Shown in pieces: positions 1-8,132 of a stretch of 14,614 bases of DNA. Below the pieces are notes generated by a model. The model saw only the letters and a list, made by a program, of their open reading frames with translations. It made no database searches and was not told where the DNA came from. The translations under genes and the position numbers were made by a program. Each line of letters begins with the position of its first letter. Position 1 is the stretch's first letter. Location: NCBI GenBank assembly GCA_047921075.1, contig JBLRWS010000059.1:1-14614 (forward strand), written 5' to 3'. This DNA is from JBLRWS01 sp047921075 (GTDB taxonomy: Bacteria > Bacteroidota > Rhodothermia > Balneolales > Balneolaceae).

Positions 1-122
1 AGCATACCACGCAGGCTTGTCCATTACCCACACGAATCAACATAGAGCCAAAAAACTATTCATACACGAGTCAGGTTCACTTTTGCTATCTTGCCGAAAA
101 TTAACCCAGAATAAATAACACT

Positions 123-1421
123 ATGGATATTACTCTTATCATACTCATTTTGATAGGAATCGGAGCCGGATTTGCAATCGGGTTTTTGGTTGGCAAAACG
201 GGAATTAATTCCGTTGAGGAGAGGAACCGGGCACTCGAAAATCAACTTGAACAAGCCGTGGAACGGCAGGAACAGGAGAGGTTTAAAGCAAATGAAGCAG
301 AGAAGCAACTCGCTGAGTTAAATGCAGACTATCGCAACCTTAAAGAGCGATTGGATCAACAGAAACAGGAGTTTGAAGAGCTGCAACAAAAATTCCAGGA
401 CCGGTTTGAAAATCTTGCAAATAAAATCCTGGATGAAAAATCGAAGAAATTTACAGAACAGAATCGTGAAAAACTGGACCAGCTGCTGAAACCGCTCGGC
501 GAAAAAATTGAAGAGTTTAAAAAACAGGTATCGGAAACGTACGATAAGGAGACAAGGGACAGGGTTTCTCTGAAGGAACAGATCAGCAATATGGCTGAGT
601 TAAATCAAAAAATGAGCGAAGAGGCCAAAAACCTTACACGCGCGTTAAAGGGAGACAGTAAAAAACAGGGCAATTGGGGAGAGGTTATTCTTCAACGTAT
701 TCTGGAAAAGTCGGGGCTCAGAAAAGGTACCGAATATGAAATACAGGAAAACCACACCACCGAAGACGGCCGCCGTTTACAGCCCGATGTGGTTGTATAT
801 CTTCCCGATGAAAAGCGCCTGGTGATAGACTCGAAAGTATCACTTACGGCATTCGAACGCTCCGTTACAGCTGAAACAGACCCGGAGCGTGAAAAAGCTT
901 TAAAAGATCATGTGCTGTCGGTTCGCCGGCATGTATCCGAGTTGAGCAGTAAAAACTATCAGAAAATATATGAAGGCAGCAGCCCCGATTTTGTTCTGCT
1001 TTTTATTCCGCTTGAACCGGCATTTGCAGCCGCTTTACAGTCTGATGGTGATATCTATTACGAGGCGTTTGAAAAAAATATTGTAATTGTGAGCCCCTCA
1101 ACTCTTCTTGCCACACTTGCAACAATCGACACGATTTGGAAGCAGGAATACCAAAACAAAAATGCGATGAAAATTGCCAGCAGGGGGGGCGCTCTGTATG
1201 ATAAATTTGTACTGTTCGTGGAAAGCATGATGGATATCGGGCAAAGAATCGACCAAACACGCCGCAGTTATGATGAAGCAATGGGACGTTTGAAAACCGG
1301 AAACGGGAATGTGATGAGACAGGTAGAAATGTTGCGCGAACTCGGCTCAAAAGTTTCGAAAAAATTACCGGGAGAGCTACTGGATGAAGATGACGAGAAT
1401 GAAAATGAAATAGAAGAATAG
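123..1421 (+). CDS. rmuC: DNA recombination protein RmuC
   Basis: This 432-residue protein matches the RmuC family, which is linked to limiting DNA inversions and rearrangements at short repeats. The family carries a nuclease-like fold, but its biochemistry is poorly defined. A hydrophobic segment at about residues 4-23 would anchor the N-terminus in the inner membrane. A long Glu/Lys/Gln-rich coiled coil follows at about 30-175. The conserved RmuC domain runs from about 180 to 390, with GNWGE near 183-187 and the IDSKVSLTAFE stretch near 235-245, whose Asp and Lys fit a PD-(D/E)xK-like core. The last 12 residues are almost all acidic. The ATG at 123 opens directly on the membrane segment, so the start is secure. 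It stands alone on the plus strand and converges on the acyltransferase gene 20 bases downstream. No strong promoter is visible in bases 1-122. Confidence 0.93.
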   Translation: MDITLIILILIGIGAGFAIGFLVGKTGINSVEERNRALENQLEQAVERQEQERFKANEAEKQLAELNADYRNLKERLDQQKQEFEELQQKFQDRFENLANKILDEKSKKFTEQNREKLDQLLKPLGEKIEEFKKQVSETYDKETRDRVSLKEQISNMAELNQKMSEEAKNLTRALKGDSKKQGNWGEVILQRILEKSGLRKGTEYEIQENHTTEDGRRLQPDVVVYLPDEKRLVIDSKVSLTAFERSVTAETDPEREKALKDHVLSVRRHVSELSSKNYQKIYEGSSPDFVLLFIPLEPAFAAALQSDGDIYYEAFEKNIVIVSPSTLLATLATIDTIWKQEYQNKNAMKIASRGGALYDKFVLFVESMMDIGQRIDQTRRSYDEAMGRLKTGNGNVMRQVEMLRELGSKVSKKLPGELLDEDDENENEIEE

Positions 1422-1440
1422 AGATGACGAAAATATCTCT
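1420..1440. terminator. Possible weak bidirectional terminator hairpin
   Basis: Between the convergent ends of rmuC and the acyltransferase gene lies a dyad: AGAGAT at 1420-1425 and ATCTCT at 1435-1440, with a 9-base AT-rich loop. The left arm overlaps the rmuC stop codon. There is no clear U-run on either side, so intrinsic termination is uncertain. The location between two facing genes is the main reason for listing it. Confidence 0.3.
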
Positions 1441-1441
1441 T

Positions 1442-2101
1442 CTAATTCATATCCGCCGCAGAATTCACCAGCTTTTTTAGCAGATCCTCAAGATGTTGCT
1501 CCAGTATCTTGTTGATGGTTTCGGTATCGGATTCCCGGCCAATATTTACAGCACTGCCAACTGAAATATGCAATTCCGGTTTATCTTTTCTCATTGTATG
1601 GATGTAGATGCCAACCGGAACAAGATCGGCATCGGGGCATTGCCGCGCCAGCCATCCCAACCCCTTTTTAAACCGGATGGGGCGAGTTTGGAACGGTTCG
1701 ATTTTACCCTGCGGATAGATATAGAGAGAGCTTCCATCACGCTGCAGGGAGTGAAGAGCGTACCGGAGGGAGGCAAACATCTGCGACGAGCGGCGATCGG
1801 CAGGGATGGAAAAAACGCCCAGCCGCCGAAAAAAAGGGTAGGCCTTTAGCTGTTTGTCTTCCATCATGCCCCGCGCTTTTTGCCGAAACAGCCGTTGATT
1901 CAGAATAAAAGGCACCAGTCCATCCCACCATGAGCTGTGGTTTAGGTAGTAGATCGTTTTTTGGTGTTTGCCGGGTTTGTATTCGGAATCCAGATGCACC
2001 CGATGGAAGCGTCGTTTTAACAACCACCGGACATAGAGATCGAAAAGCCAAATGAACCAGCCCGACTCTTTTGCAGGCAGAAAGCGCGTTGTGTTGCTCA
2101 T
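1442..2101 (-). CDS. PlsC-type lysophospholipid acyltransferase family protein
   Basis: A 219-residue protein of the 1-acylglycerol-3-phosphate acyltransferase (PlsC) superfamily, which transfers acyl chains to lysophospholipids or related acceptors at the inner membrane. The catalytic HxxxxD motif is present as NHSSWWD (His55, Asp60). The second block is GVFSIPADR near 95-103. The third block reads YPQGKIEP near 129-136, where classical enzymes have FPEGTR. That PQG form marks a side branch of the family, so the acceptor is uncertain and need not be lysophosphatidic acid. An upstream ATG at 2176 would overlap the preceding hydrolase gene by 59 bases and add a segment without family character. 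The ATG at 2101 lies 16 bases after that gene's stop and was preferred. It is the last gene of the sppA–hydrolase–acyltransferase group. Confidence 0.85.
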   Translation of the reverse strand: MSNTTRFLPAKESGWFIWLFDLYVRWLLKRRFHRVHLDSEYKPGKHQKTIYYLNHSSWWDGLVPFILNQRLFRQKARGMMEDKQLKAYPFFRRLGVFSIPADRRSSQMFASLRYALHSLQRDGSSLYIYPQGKIEPFQTRPIRFKKGLGWLARQCPDADLVPVGIYIHTMRKDKPELHISVGSAVNIGRESDTETINKILEQHLEDLLKKLVNSAADMN

Positions 2102-2117
2102 CCGATCAACCGGTTTG

Positions 2118-2972
2118 TTACGATTTAGACTGAACCAGCACGTAGTTTTTATGCTTGTCTCGCGCCAGTTTTCCATTTTTGCCGTAGAGGGAGTGATAGA
2201 AGAAAAGCTGCCACTGTTTTTTAAACGCTTCTCGAACCAGCAGTGTCTTCGCTTTTTTGGCTTCGACCGGGTTGTAGTCTACCAGCCGTGTTGCGTATTG
2301 GTTCAAGTGATATTCTGTGGGGATCAGATCGCCGGTAAAAAGTGCGCCTTCTCCATCACTTTCGCAGGTAAGAATCATATGGCCGGGTGTATGGCCGCCC
2401 GTTTTGATGCCGGTTAGCCCGCGAGCAATGGAATAGCGGTCGCTGTCGATAAGTTGCAGCTGTCCGTTGGCCTTAAGCCGAAACAGTTCATCAAGGTTGT
2501 ACCGCGCACCTGCCTGATCGGCCGGTTGATTAAGATGACACTCCACCGCAAACTCCCACTCGTCAGCATGGGCCAGATAAACCGCATTGGGAAAGGTTAT
2601 GGTGGTTTCGCTTGTGTCGGATACGTAGGTGCATCCGGCGGCGTGGTCGTAGTGGAGGTGCGATAGAAAGACGGTGGTTACATCCTGCGGACGGATGCCA
2701 AAAATATCCAGATTGGTGATCAGGTTGGAGGTGTTCTTATGCCGGCTGCCGGCATCGAGTCCCCAACCCAAACCGGCATCGGCAACGAGAACCGTTGAGC
2801 CGCCGATAACCAGCAGCGGATCGATGCCCAGAGCCGAGGAGTGTTTGCCCAGAAGGGGATCATCCTCGGGTTGATTGAGCCGGGCCGGATCGAGTTTTAC
2901 AAGGTCTCCGTTTTTATGGAGTTCAAAAAATCCTTCGCTGAGTTGTTCTACGGTAAATTCGCCAATCTGCAT
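2118..2972 (-). CDS. Metallo-beta-lactamase-fold hydrolase
   Basis: This 284-residue protein carries the complete metal-binding set of the MBL superfamily: SHLHYDHAAG (His105, His107, Asp109, His110), GGHTPGH (His194, His197), TGD (Asp215) and a late His260. These predict a dinuclear metal centre. No signal peptide or membrane segment is visible, so it is probably cytoplasmic. Overall layout resembles the lactonase/hydrolase branch (quorum-quenching lactonases, MBL-fold hydrolases of unknown substrate) rather than true beta-lactamases or RNase Z. The substrate cannot be read from the sequence. It starts 6 bases after the sppA stop and is followed 16 bases later by the acyltransferase gene, which indicates co-transcription with envelope and lipid genes. 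Confidence 0.88.
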   Translation of the reverse strand: MQIGEFTVEQLSEGFFELHKNGDLVKLDPARLNQPEDDPLLGKHSSALGIDPLLVIGGSTVLVADAGLGWGLDAGSRHKNTSNLITNLDIFGIRPQDVTTVFLSHLHYDHAAGCTYVSDTSETTITFPNAVYLAHADEWEFAVECHLNQPADQAGARYNLDELFRLKANGQLQLIDSDRYSIARGLTGIKTGGHTPGHMILTCESDGEGALFTGDLIPTEYHLNQYATRLVDYNPVEAKKAKTLLVREAFKKQWQLFFYHSLYGKNGKLARDKHKNYVLVQSKS

Positions 2973-2978
2973 GCCTGA

Positions 2979-4766
2979 TTATTCAATACGGATTTCGTAG
3001 GGCATAATGGCCCACTGTTGCCCGGCGGGGTGTCGCATAATTTGTTGGAGGGTCGTCATGTCGTGTCGTATCGGTGATGGAATCCAGCTCTGCATCATCG
3101 CTTTCAGCTGTGCGTTACCGGAGCTCATGAGTGTTTGAAAAAAGTCGCGCTGTTTGGGAAACGACTCGAGCTTGTACTCCTCAATGCCGGCCATTTCTGC
3201 AGCGATGGCAATAGCACGGTCAAGGTTGCCAAGCACATCAACAAGCCCCACTTCATAGGCGTGGGTTCCCGTATAGACGCGTCCCTGTGCCAACTCTTGA
3301 AGTTCATCAAAGCTCATACCGCGTGACTCGGCCATGCGGCTTACGAACGACTCATACCCGCGGTCCATCATCTGCTGAAACACACGACGCTCCTGCGGCG
3401 TAAGGCGGGTTGACAGATCATAGAGGTCGGCAAACTCATGGGTTTTCAGGGTTTCGGTACGAATCCCGATGTTTTCTTCCATCAACTCCTGAAAATTAAA
3501 CAGCAGTGCAAAAATGCCGATCGAGCCCGTGATGGTATTTGGATTGGCCACAATGGTGTCGGCACCGGCTGCGATGTAATAACCACCCGAAGCCGCTACG
3601 TTGCCCATAGAGGCAACCACCGGCTTGGATTCGGCCGCTTTGCGAACGTAGTGCCAAATTACGTCAGACGTGGTGGCTGCACCGCCACCGCTGTTTACGT
3701 GAAGAACGATGGCTTTCACATCGTCATCATCAAGGGCGGCATCCAGCTGCTTTTTTACGTTCGAAGCGGTGATCCCATCACTATCGCCAAACGGAAAATC
3801 ATCGAGCTGCGGCATGATGGCACCGGAGGTGTAGATCACTGCAATTTTATCGGACGTGGACGCTTCATCAAGACCGGCTGATTTGCCTGTTACTCGAGAA
3901 TAGCGGCCGAATGAAATGGTGCGCAGGTCGGTATCTTCATCCAGTTCAATTCGCTTTTTGATGTGCTCTTCCACCTCATCGGGGTACGCCTGAACATCCA
4001 GCAGGCCCTGTTCAAAAGCGAATTCCACGCGGCCAATGGGAGGCGTGTTCATCAGTCGGTTCACCTCGTCGCTGCTTACTCCGAGCCGTTCGGCCACGGC
4101 AGAAACGTAGAGGTTGGTTGCTGAATTCAGAATTTCGAGTGTCTGTTCGCGGCTTTCGGGCGAGGATTCCCGGTTCATGAACGGTTCAACAGCCGACTTA
4201 TAAGCACCAACACGAGCAATTTCGGGCTCCACACCTATTTTCTCCAGCATGTCGCGGTAGAAGCTGAATTGTGCGGTAAACCCTTCGAATTGAAAACTGG
4301 TTTCGGGTGGAGAAAAAATAGAGTCAGCAGCGGTTGCAAGGAAGTACGCCTTGCTGTTGTACCCCATGTCATCGGTACTGAAATAGAGAAATTTTCCGCT
4401 CTCTTTATATTCCTGAAAATAGCTGCGTGCGGTTTCGAGATTGGCCCACGAGGAGGTTACAAAATTGGTGGTTACCCACACCCCTTCAATATTATCGTGC
4501 GCAGCGGCTTTTTCGAGATTCCGTTTTAATGAACGCAGTGAAACGGGATCGCCCGATGCGGGGTTAAAGAGTTCATCCAGCGGTGAGCGAACGGCACGCT
4601 CGGGAATATCGCCCGTGATCTCCATTTTCAAAACCGTATTGGCGCGAACGTACGGTTCGGGTTCGGAACTGCTGCTCATTACCATGATAAGAAGTACGAT
4701 AAACAACAAAAACAGGGCTGTGAGGGTACCCAGGATAGAGGCTAAAAAGGTTTTGAGAAATTTCAT
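2979..4766 (-). CDS. sppA: Signal peptide peptidase SppA, long (67K) type
   Basis: A 595-residue membrane-anchored serine protease with a Ser/Lys dyad that degrades signal peptides left after protein export. One N-terminal membrane segment (about residues 7-31) would hold the protein facing the periplasm. The length and two-repeat layout match the long E. coli-like form: the general-base lysine sits in the N-terminal repeat within VGAYKSAVEPF (Lys190), and the nucleophile sits in the C-terminal repeat within GNVAASGGYY (Ser393). In E. coli the equivalents are Lys209 and Ser409. NSGGG near 358-362 fits the oxyanion region. Both catalytic residues are intact. It is the first gene of a three-gene minus-strand group and is transcribed from the 104-base gap shared with the FAD oxidoreductase gene. 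Confidence 0.95.
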   Translation of the reverse strand: MKFLKTFLASILGTLTALFLLFIVLLIMVMSSSSEPEPYVRANTVLKMEITGDIPERAVRSPLDELFNPASGDPVSLRSLKRNLEKAAAHDNIEGVWVTTNFVTSSWANLETARSYFQEYKESGKFLYFSTDDMGYNSKAYFLATAADSIFSPPETSFQFEGFTAQFSFYRDMLEKIGVEPEIARVGAYKSAVEPFMNRESSPESREQTLEILNSATNLYVSAVAERLGVSSDEVNRLMNTPPIGRVEFAFEQGLLDVQAYPDEVEEHIKKRIELDEDTDLRTISFGRYSRVTGKSAGLDEASTSDKIAVIYTSGAIMPQLDDFPFGDSDGITASNVKKQLDAALDDDDVKAIVLHVNSGGGAATTSDVIWHYVRKAAESKPVVASMGNVAASGGYYIAAGADTIVANPNTITGSIGIFALLFNFQELMEENIGIRTETLKTHEFADLYDLSTRLTPQERRVFQQMMDRGYESFVSRMAESRGMSFDELQELAQGRVYTGTHAYEVGLVDVLGNLDRAIAIAAEMAGIEEYKLESFPKQRDFFQTLMSSGNAQLKAMMQSWIPSPIRHDMTTLQQIMRHPAGQQWAIMPYEIRIE

Positions 4767-4870
4767 GAAGGATCGCGATTACTTTCTATTTTACGGGGGG
4801 ATTGACAGCTATAGTTGATCGATAAACATAAGAAAACCTGCCAACGATTCCATTATAAGTACTACTACGG
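4767..4870. promoter_or_regulatory. Divergent intergenic region between sppA and the FAD oxidoreductase gene
   Basis: Both flanking genes must be started from this 104-base, AT-rich gap. On the plus strand TATAGTTG at 4810-4817 matches the Bacteroidota -7 consensus TAnnTTTG at five of six fixed positions. A TTGACA at 4802-4807 looks like a sigma70 -35 box but has no good -10 at the right distance. On the minus strand TATGTTTA, just inside the gap, is a similar partial match for sppA. No -33 box is convincing for either gene, so exact start sites are not assigned. Confidence 0.35.
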
Positions 4871-6472
4871 ATGAAAAAACATTTTGATGCGCTTATTATC
4901 GGTTCCGGCCACAACGGATTGGTAACGGGCTGTTACCTTGCCAAAGCGGGCTATTCAGTGGGCGTTTTGGAGCGCCGCGATACCATTGGTGGGGCGGTCT
5001 GTACAGAAACCATGTTTCAGTCGGATGAAAATCCGCATGGATTTCGCATGGACGTGGGTTCGTCGGTCCACATCATGATTCATCAAACCGGCATTATTGA
5101 AGAGCTTGGTCTTACCGATTACGGGCTTGAGTATATCGATATGGATCCGATGATGAGCTATCCGTTTCCCGACGGCAAGGGTGTGATCCACTTTCACAAA
5201 GATCTGGAGAAAACACTCGAGTCGATCGCCCGGTCTGCTCCGGAAGATGTGGAGAATTACCGCAAATTTGTAACCTTCTGGGAGGCGATCAACAAGGGCG
5301 TGCTGGCCGCTTTTATGGTGCCGCCAACGGGAAAAAACATTGTGGCGGAGATGGCGAAGGGGCAGTTTCGAAACGGAGCGATGTTCAAAAAAGGGGAGCA
5401 GGCTCACGGATTGCAGCGAATTTTGGGCAGTTACGGGCAGGAGGTGATGCGCTCGTTCAAAAACCCGCACATGCAGGCTGCCCTGATTTGGTTCGCGGCG
5501 CAATCGGGGCCATTGCCCGATCAATCGGCTACCGGCGACTTTGCCGGGTGGCAGTCGATGCTGCATCACAGCGGTGCCAAGCACCCTCGCGGTGGCAGCG
5601 GCATGCTTACCCAGGCGATGAAGCGGCTGATTGAAGCTCATGGCGGGGAGGTTATCCCCAACGCTCCGGCCGCCTCAATTTTGATCCGTGATGGCCGCGC
5701 GGCCGGTGTGCAGACCGAAAACGGCGATGTGTACAAAGCAGATCTTGTGGTCTCGAACGCGCACGTTCAAACCACCATGCTGAAGCTGGTGGGGCGCGAG
5801 CATCTCGACGACGCTCTCTTTCAGCGGGTTGAAAATATCCAGGTTGGAAATGGGTTCGGAATGGTGATCCGTTGTGCGGTTGATGAGCTGCCGGAGTACA
5901 CCGCCGCCCCGGGCGATCCGCTTATTCATAACGGCATGCAGTTATTGGCCCCGTCTGTTCCATATATGCACCGCGCCATCGGCGATTATATGAAAGGGCT
6001 GCCTCCTGAAAACCCAGCCGTGCTGGCGATGACGTTTTCCAAGATTGACCCCGACGTGGCAAAAGATGGCAAGCATACCTTGTTTGCCTGGGCACAATGG
6101 CACCCTTACGAGTTGGCCAACGGAGTTCAGTGGGATGACATCCGGGAACAGGAAGCGCAGAAAATTTATGATGTGGTGGTAAAGTATGCACCCAACATGA
6201 AAGGAAAGCTGATTGACTGGTACATTCAAACACCGCTCGATATAGAACGCAAGCACGGTTTGCTCCGCGGTAATGTGATGCATGTAGAGATGAACTTCGA
6301 TCAGATGTTCATGTTTCGGCCAACTCCGGAGCTTAGCCGCTACGAGACCCCCATCAAAAATCTGTATCTTTCGAGCGCCTCGTGCCATCCGGGCGGCGGC
6401 GTATTTGGTGCGGCCGGCTACAACGCCGCACATGTTATTTTGAAAAAGCATAAACGAACCTCTTTTTTCTAA
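4871..6472 (+). CDS. Phytoene-dehydrogenase-like FAD-dependent oxidoreductase (PYROXD2-like)
   Basis: A 533-residue flavoprotein of the amine oxidase/phytoene desaturase superfamily. The N-terminus carries the Rossmann motif GSGHNG (residues 11-16), followed by LERRDTIGGA, which binds the FAD ribose and pyrophosphate. A GGSGM block near 240-245 and VVSNAH near 295 are typical of the family. The C-terminus has the second FAD-contacting block, SCHPGGGVFGAAGYNAA, about 15-30 residues from the end. Features fit the PYROXD2-like branch often annotated only as NAD(P)/FAD-dependent oxidoreductase. No phytoene synthase or other carotenoid gene is in the window, so a carotenoid substrate should not be assumed. 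It leads a two-gene unit with alr, whose start is 6 bases beyond its stop. Confidence 0.88.
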   Translation: MKKHFDALIIGSGHNGLVTGCYLAKAGYSVGVLERRDTIGGAVCTETMFQSDENPHGFRMDVGSSVHIMIHQTGIIEELGLTDYGLEYIDMDPMMSYPFPDGKGVIHFHKDLEKTLESIARSAPEDVENYRKFVTFWEAINKGVLAAFMVPPTGKNIVAEMAKGQFRNGAMFKKGEQAHGLQRILGSYGQEVMRSFKNPHMQAALIWFAAQSGPLPDQSATGDFAGWQSMLHHSGAKHPRGGSGMLTQAMKRLIEAHGGEVIPNAPAASILIRDGRAAGVQTENGDVYKADLVVSNAHVQTTMLKLVGREHLDDALFQRVENIQVGNGFGMVIRCAVDELPEYTAAPGDPLIHNGMQLLAPSVPYMHRAIGDYMKGLPPENPAVLAMTFSKIDPDVAKDGKHTLFAWAQWHPYELANGVQWDDIREQEAQKIYDVVVKYAPNMKGKLIDWYIQTPLDIERKHGLLRGNVMHVEMNFDQMFMFRPTPELSRYETPIKNLYLSSASCHPGGGVFGAAGYNAAHVILKKHKRTSFF

Positions 6473-6478
6473 CCGATT

Positions 6479-7555
6479 GTGAAACTACATTTTCCAGATT
6501 CCGTTGCCCACATCAACCTGAGCGTACTGCTCGAAAATCTTGCCCGGATACGCTCCCGTACCAAAGCGCCATATCTTCTTTTTGTGGTTAAATCTAACGC
6601 GTATGGCCACGGGGCTGTACAGATTGCACGCCATGCAGAGAGCCACGTCGACTATTTTGGCGTGGCTACCGTAGATGAGGGAATTGAACTGCGAATGGCC
6701 GGCGTCAAAAAGCCGATTTTGGTATTTGGCGTGCCCGGTGCGCAGAATGCAGCGGCGTATGGCACACATAACTTAACGGCAACCGTAAGTGATGTAACTC
6801 ATTTTTCGGTGTTGATGGACGGCACCCGCTACCACCTGAATGTGAACACCGGCATGAACCGGCTCGGGCTCGCACCGGACAATCTTGAGGAGGTGCGGAA
6901 ACTGGCCGTTGCTAATCAGCGGCTGGTGTGTACCGGTATCTATTCCCATCTGGCCACCTCGGATGAGCCCGGCAGCAAGGAAGTGGTCCGGCAGCATCAG
7001 CAATTTTCTGACATACGGTCTCAGTTTGCAGAGATCACAACAGCGCACCTGCTCAACTCCGGAGGTATCGCTTTTTATGGTGATCTTGAGCCATTTGAGA
7101 TGGTACGGACCGGGATGTTACCGTACGGTTTTACACCCGGCAAAACGCAGCCCGACTGGGTACAGCCCGTGTTGGAGTGGAGGTCGAAAGTTGTGCAGCT
7201 TCGGCCGGTACGAAAAGGGGATGGGGTAAGTTATGGCCATACTTGGCGGGCAGAACGTGATGGCTGGCTGGCCACTGTTCCGGTTGGCTATAGTGATGGC
7301 ATACCTCGCGCGCTAAGCAATCGGTTGAAGGTATTCATCAATGGAAAACAGCTGCCGCAAGTGGGCAACGTGACGATGGATTACATCATGGTGTACAGTC
7401 CTGAAAAACCGTGCATTGTGGGTGAAGAAGTGATACTGCTGGGTGGGGAGGCCGAATCAGCTGCGAGCTGGGCTCAAAACGCGAATTCTAACCTGCACGA
7501 AATCTTTACCCGGTTATCGGGTGAACGGATACACCGTAGTTTTTCCGATTACTAA
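6479..7555 (+). CDS. alr: Alanine racemase
   Basis: A 358-residue PLP enzyme that interconverts L- and D-alanine and so supplies D-Ala for peptidoglycan. The PLP lysine lies in VVKSNAYGHGA (Lys38). The second catalytic residue, the tyrosine from the C-terminal domain, lies in GVSYGHTW (Tyr252). NTGMNRLG near 123-130 and LNSGG near 192-196 are the usual structural and phosphate-binding blocks. The start is GTG at 6479; the reading frame opens only 6 bases after the upstream stop and AHINLSVL follows at the expected distance from the lysine. In many Bacteroidota alr is fused to murF, but here it is a stand-alone gene. It converges on the lipoprotein gene with a 9-base gap. Confidence 0.96.
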   Translation: MKLHFPDSVAHINLSVLLENLARIRSRTKAPYLLFVVKSNAYGHGAVQIARHAESHVDYFGVATVDEGIELRMAGVKKPILVFGVPGAQNAAAYGTHNLTATVSDVTHFSVLMDGTRYHLNVNTGMNRLGLAPDNLEEVRKLAVANQRLVCTGIYSHLATSDEPGSKEVVRQHQQFSDIRSQFAEITTAHLLNSGGIAFYGDLEPFEMVRTGMLPYGFTPGKTQPDWVQPVLEWRSKVVQLRPVRKGDGVSYGHTWRAERDGWLATVPVGYSDGIPRALSNRLKVFINGKQLPQVGNVTMDYIMVYSPEKPCIVGEEVILLGGEAESAASWAQNANSNLHEIFTRLSGERIHRSFSDY

Positions 7556-7567
7556 GCAGACAGCTTA
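7553..7567. terminator. Small dyad spanning the stop codons of alr and the lipoprotein gene
   Basis: TAAGC at 7553-7557 and GCTTA at 7563-7567 form a 5-bp stem with a 5-base loop. The left arm contains the TAA of alr and the right arm contains the TAA of the convergent lipoprotein gene. The stem is short and lacks a U-run, so this is a weak candidate for shared termination. Confidence 0.2.
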
Positions 7568-8101
7568 ATTCCGGATGTCGGTAATCAGCACATCGTAACG
7601 CAAGGTATCCCGGCGAAACCCATCTACCAAAGAGCCCGGGGCTAATGGAAAAAACCCTGCAGCGGGGGGAACAATGAGTGTGCGGCGTTCGTTACGTTTC
7701 ATTCCAATGATGCCATTTCGAAGCCCTTCTGAATAGGACAATCTAATGTCGAAGCTTAAAACAAAAGTTGCAGTTATCGAGGCAACTTCGATACTGGATG
7801 GAAAGGTACTGCCATTGGAATAGGTGCTAAAGATGATTTCCCCGTTTTCGCTTCGCAGTGTTACGAAGATATCTACAATATCGCGGATGGTCACTTCGTC
7901 AACGCCTTCGCCTTCATCCACAGTGTAAACCTGTACATCACCGGTGATGATTTGAGGCTCAAGTCCGGAAATATCAAATGGGCCGGGTACGGTAGAGGTG
8001 TCCGGCGGCTGAAAGGTTCGCGTGCTGTCGCAACCGGCGAACATAAAGAGGGAGATAAAGAGAACTGAGAGAATTCGGGCTGGGATAAATTTCAAATGCA
8101 T
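7565..8101 (-). CDS. Lipoprotein with a divergent FKBP-type peptidyl-prolyl isomerase fold
   Basis: With the ATG at 8101 this is a 178-residue protein that opens with a basic, hydrophobic leader and a lipobox (FAGC, Cys24), so it should be lipidated and face the periplasm or outer membrane. A longer frame from 8230 would bury the signal peptide and overlap tatC, so it was rejected. The C-terminal half (about 85-178) follows the FKBP pattern: GEIIFSTY, then EGLRNGIIGMKRNERRTLIVPP, then TLRYDVLITDI at the end. Compared with human FKBP12, the positions of Asp37, Trp59 and Tyr82 appear as Ser, Leu and non-Tyr, so prolyl isomerase activity is doubtful and a binding or chaperone role is more likely. 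It is the last gene after tatC, separated by 79 bases containing a perfect hairpin. Confidence 0.75.
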   Translation of the reverse strand: MHLKFIPARILSVLFISLFMFAGCDSTRTFQPPDTSTVPGPFDISGLEPQIITGDVQVYTVDEGEGVDEVTIRDIVDIFVTLRSENGEIIFSTYSNGSTFPSSIEVASITATFVLSFDIRLSYSEGLRNGIIGMKRNERRTLIVPPAAGFFPLAPGSLVDGFRRDTLRYDVLITDIRN

Positions 8102-8132
8102 AGTACGTCTTAGCTGTAAACAATGAACAACA

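Noticed and set aside
2102..2176. N-terminal extension of the acyltransferase from an ATG at 2176
   Set aside because: It would overlap the end of the MBL-fold gene by 59 bases, and the added residues show no family character. The ATG at 2101 fits the operon spacing.
2118..2972. Beta-lactamase or antibiotic resistance gene
   Set aside because: The MBL fold is shared by many hydrolases. There is no signal peptide, and the layout is closer to lactonase-like hydrolases, so no resistance function is supported.
4802..4807. TTGACA as a sigma70 -35 box for the FAD oxidoreductase gene
   Set aside because: No acceptable -10 hexamer lies 16-18 bases downstream, and this group generally uses a different promoter consensus.
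4955..5641. A 228-residue open frame on the minus strand inside the FAD oxidoreductase gene
   Set aside because: It is fully antisense to a gene with clear family motifs, shows no domain pattern and is rich in His and Arg as expected for a shadow frame.
4871..6472. Carotenoid biosynthesis gene (phytoene desaturase crtI)
   Set aside because: The superfamily is right, but no phytoene synthase or other carotenoid gene is nearby and the sequence looks closer to the PYROXD2-like branch. A specific crt name is not justified.
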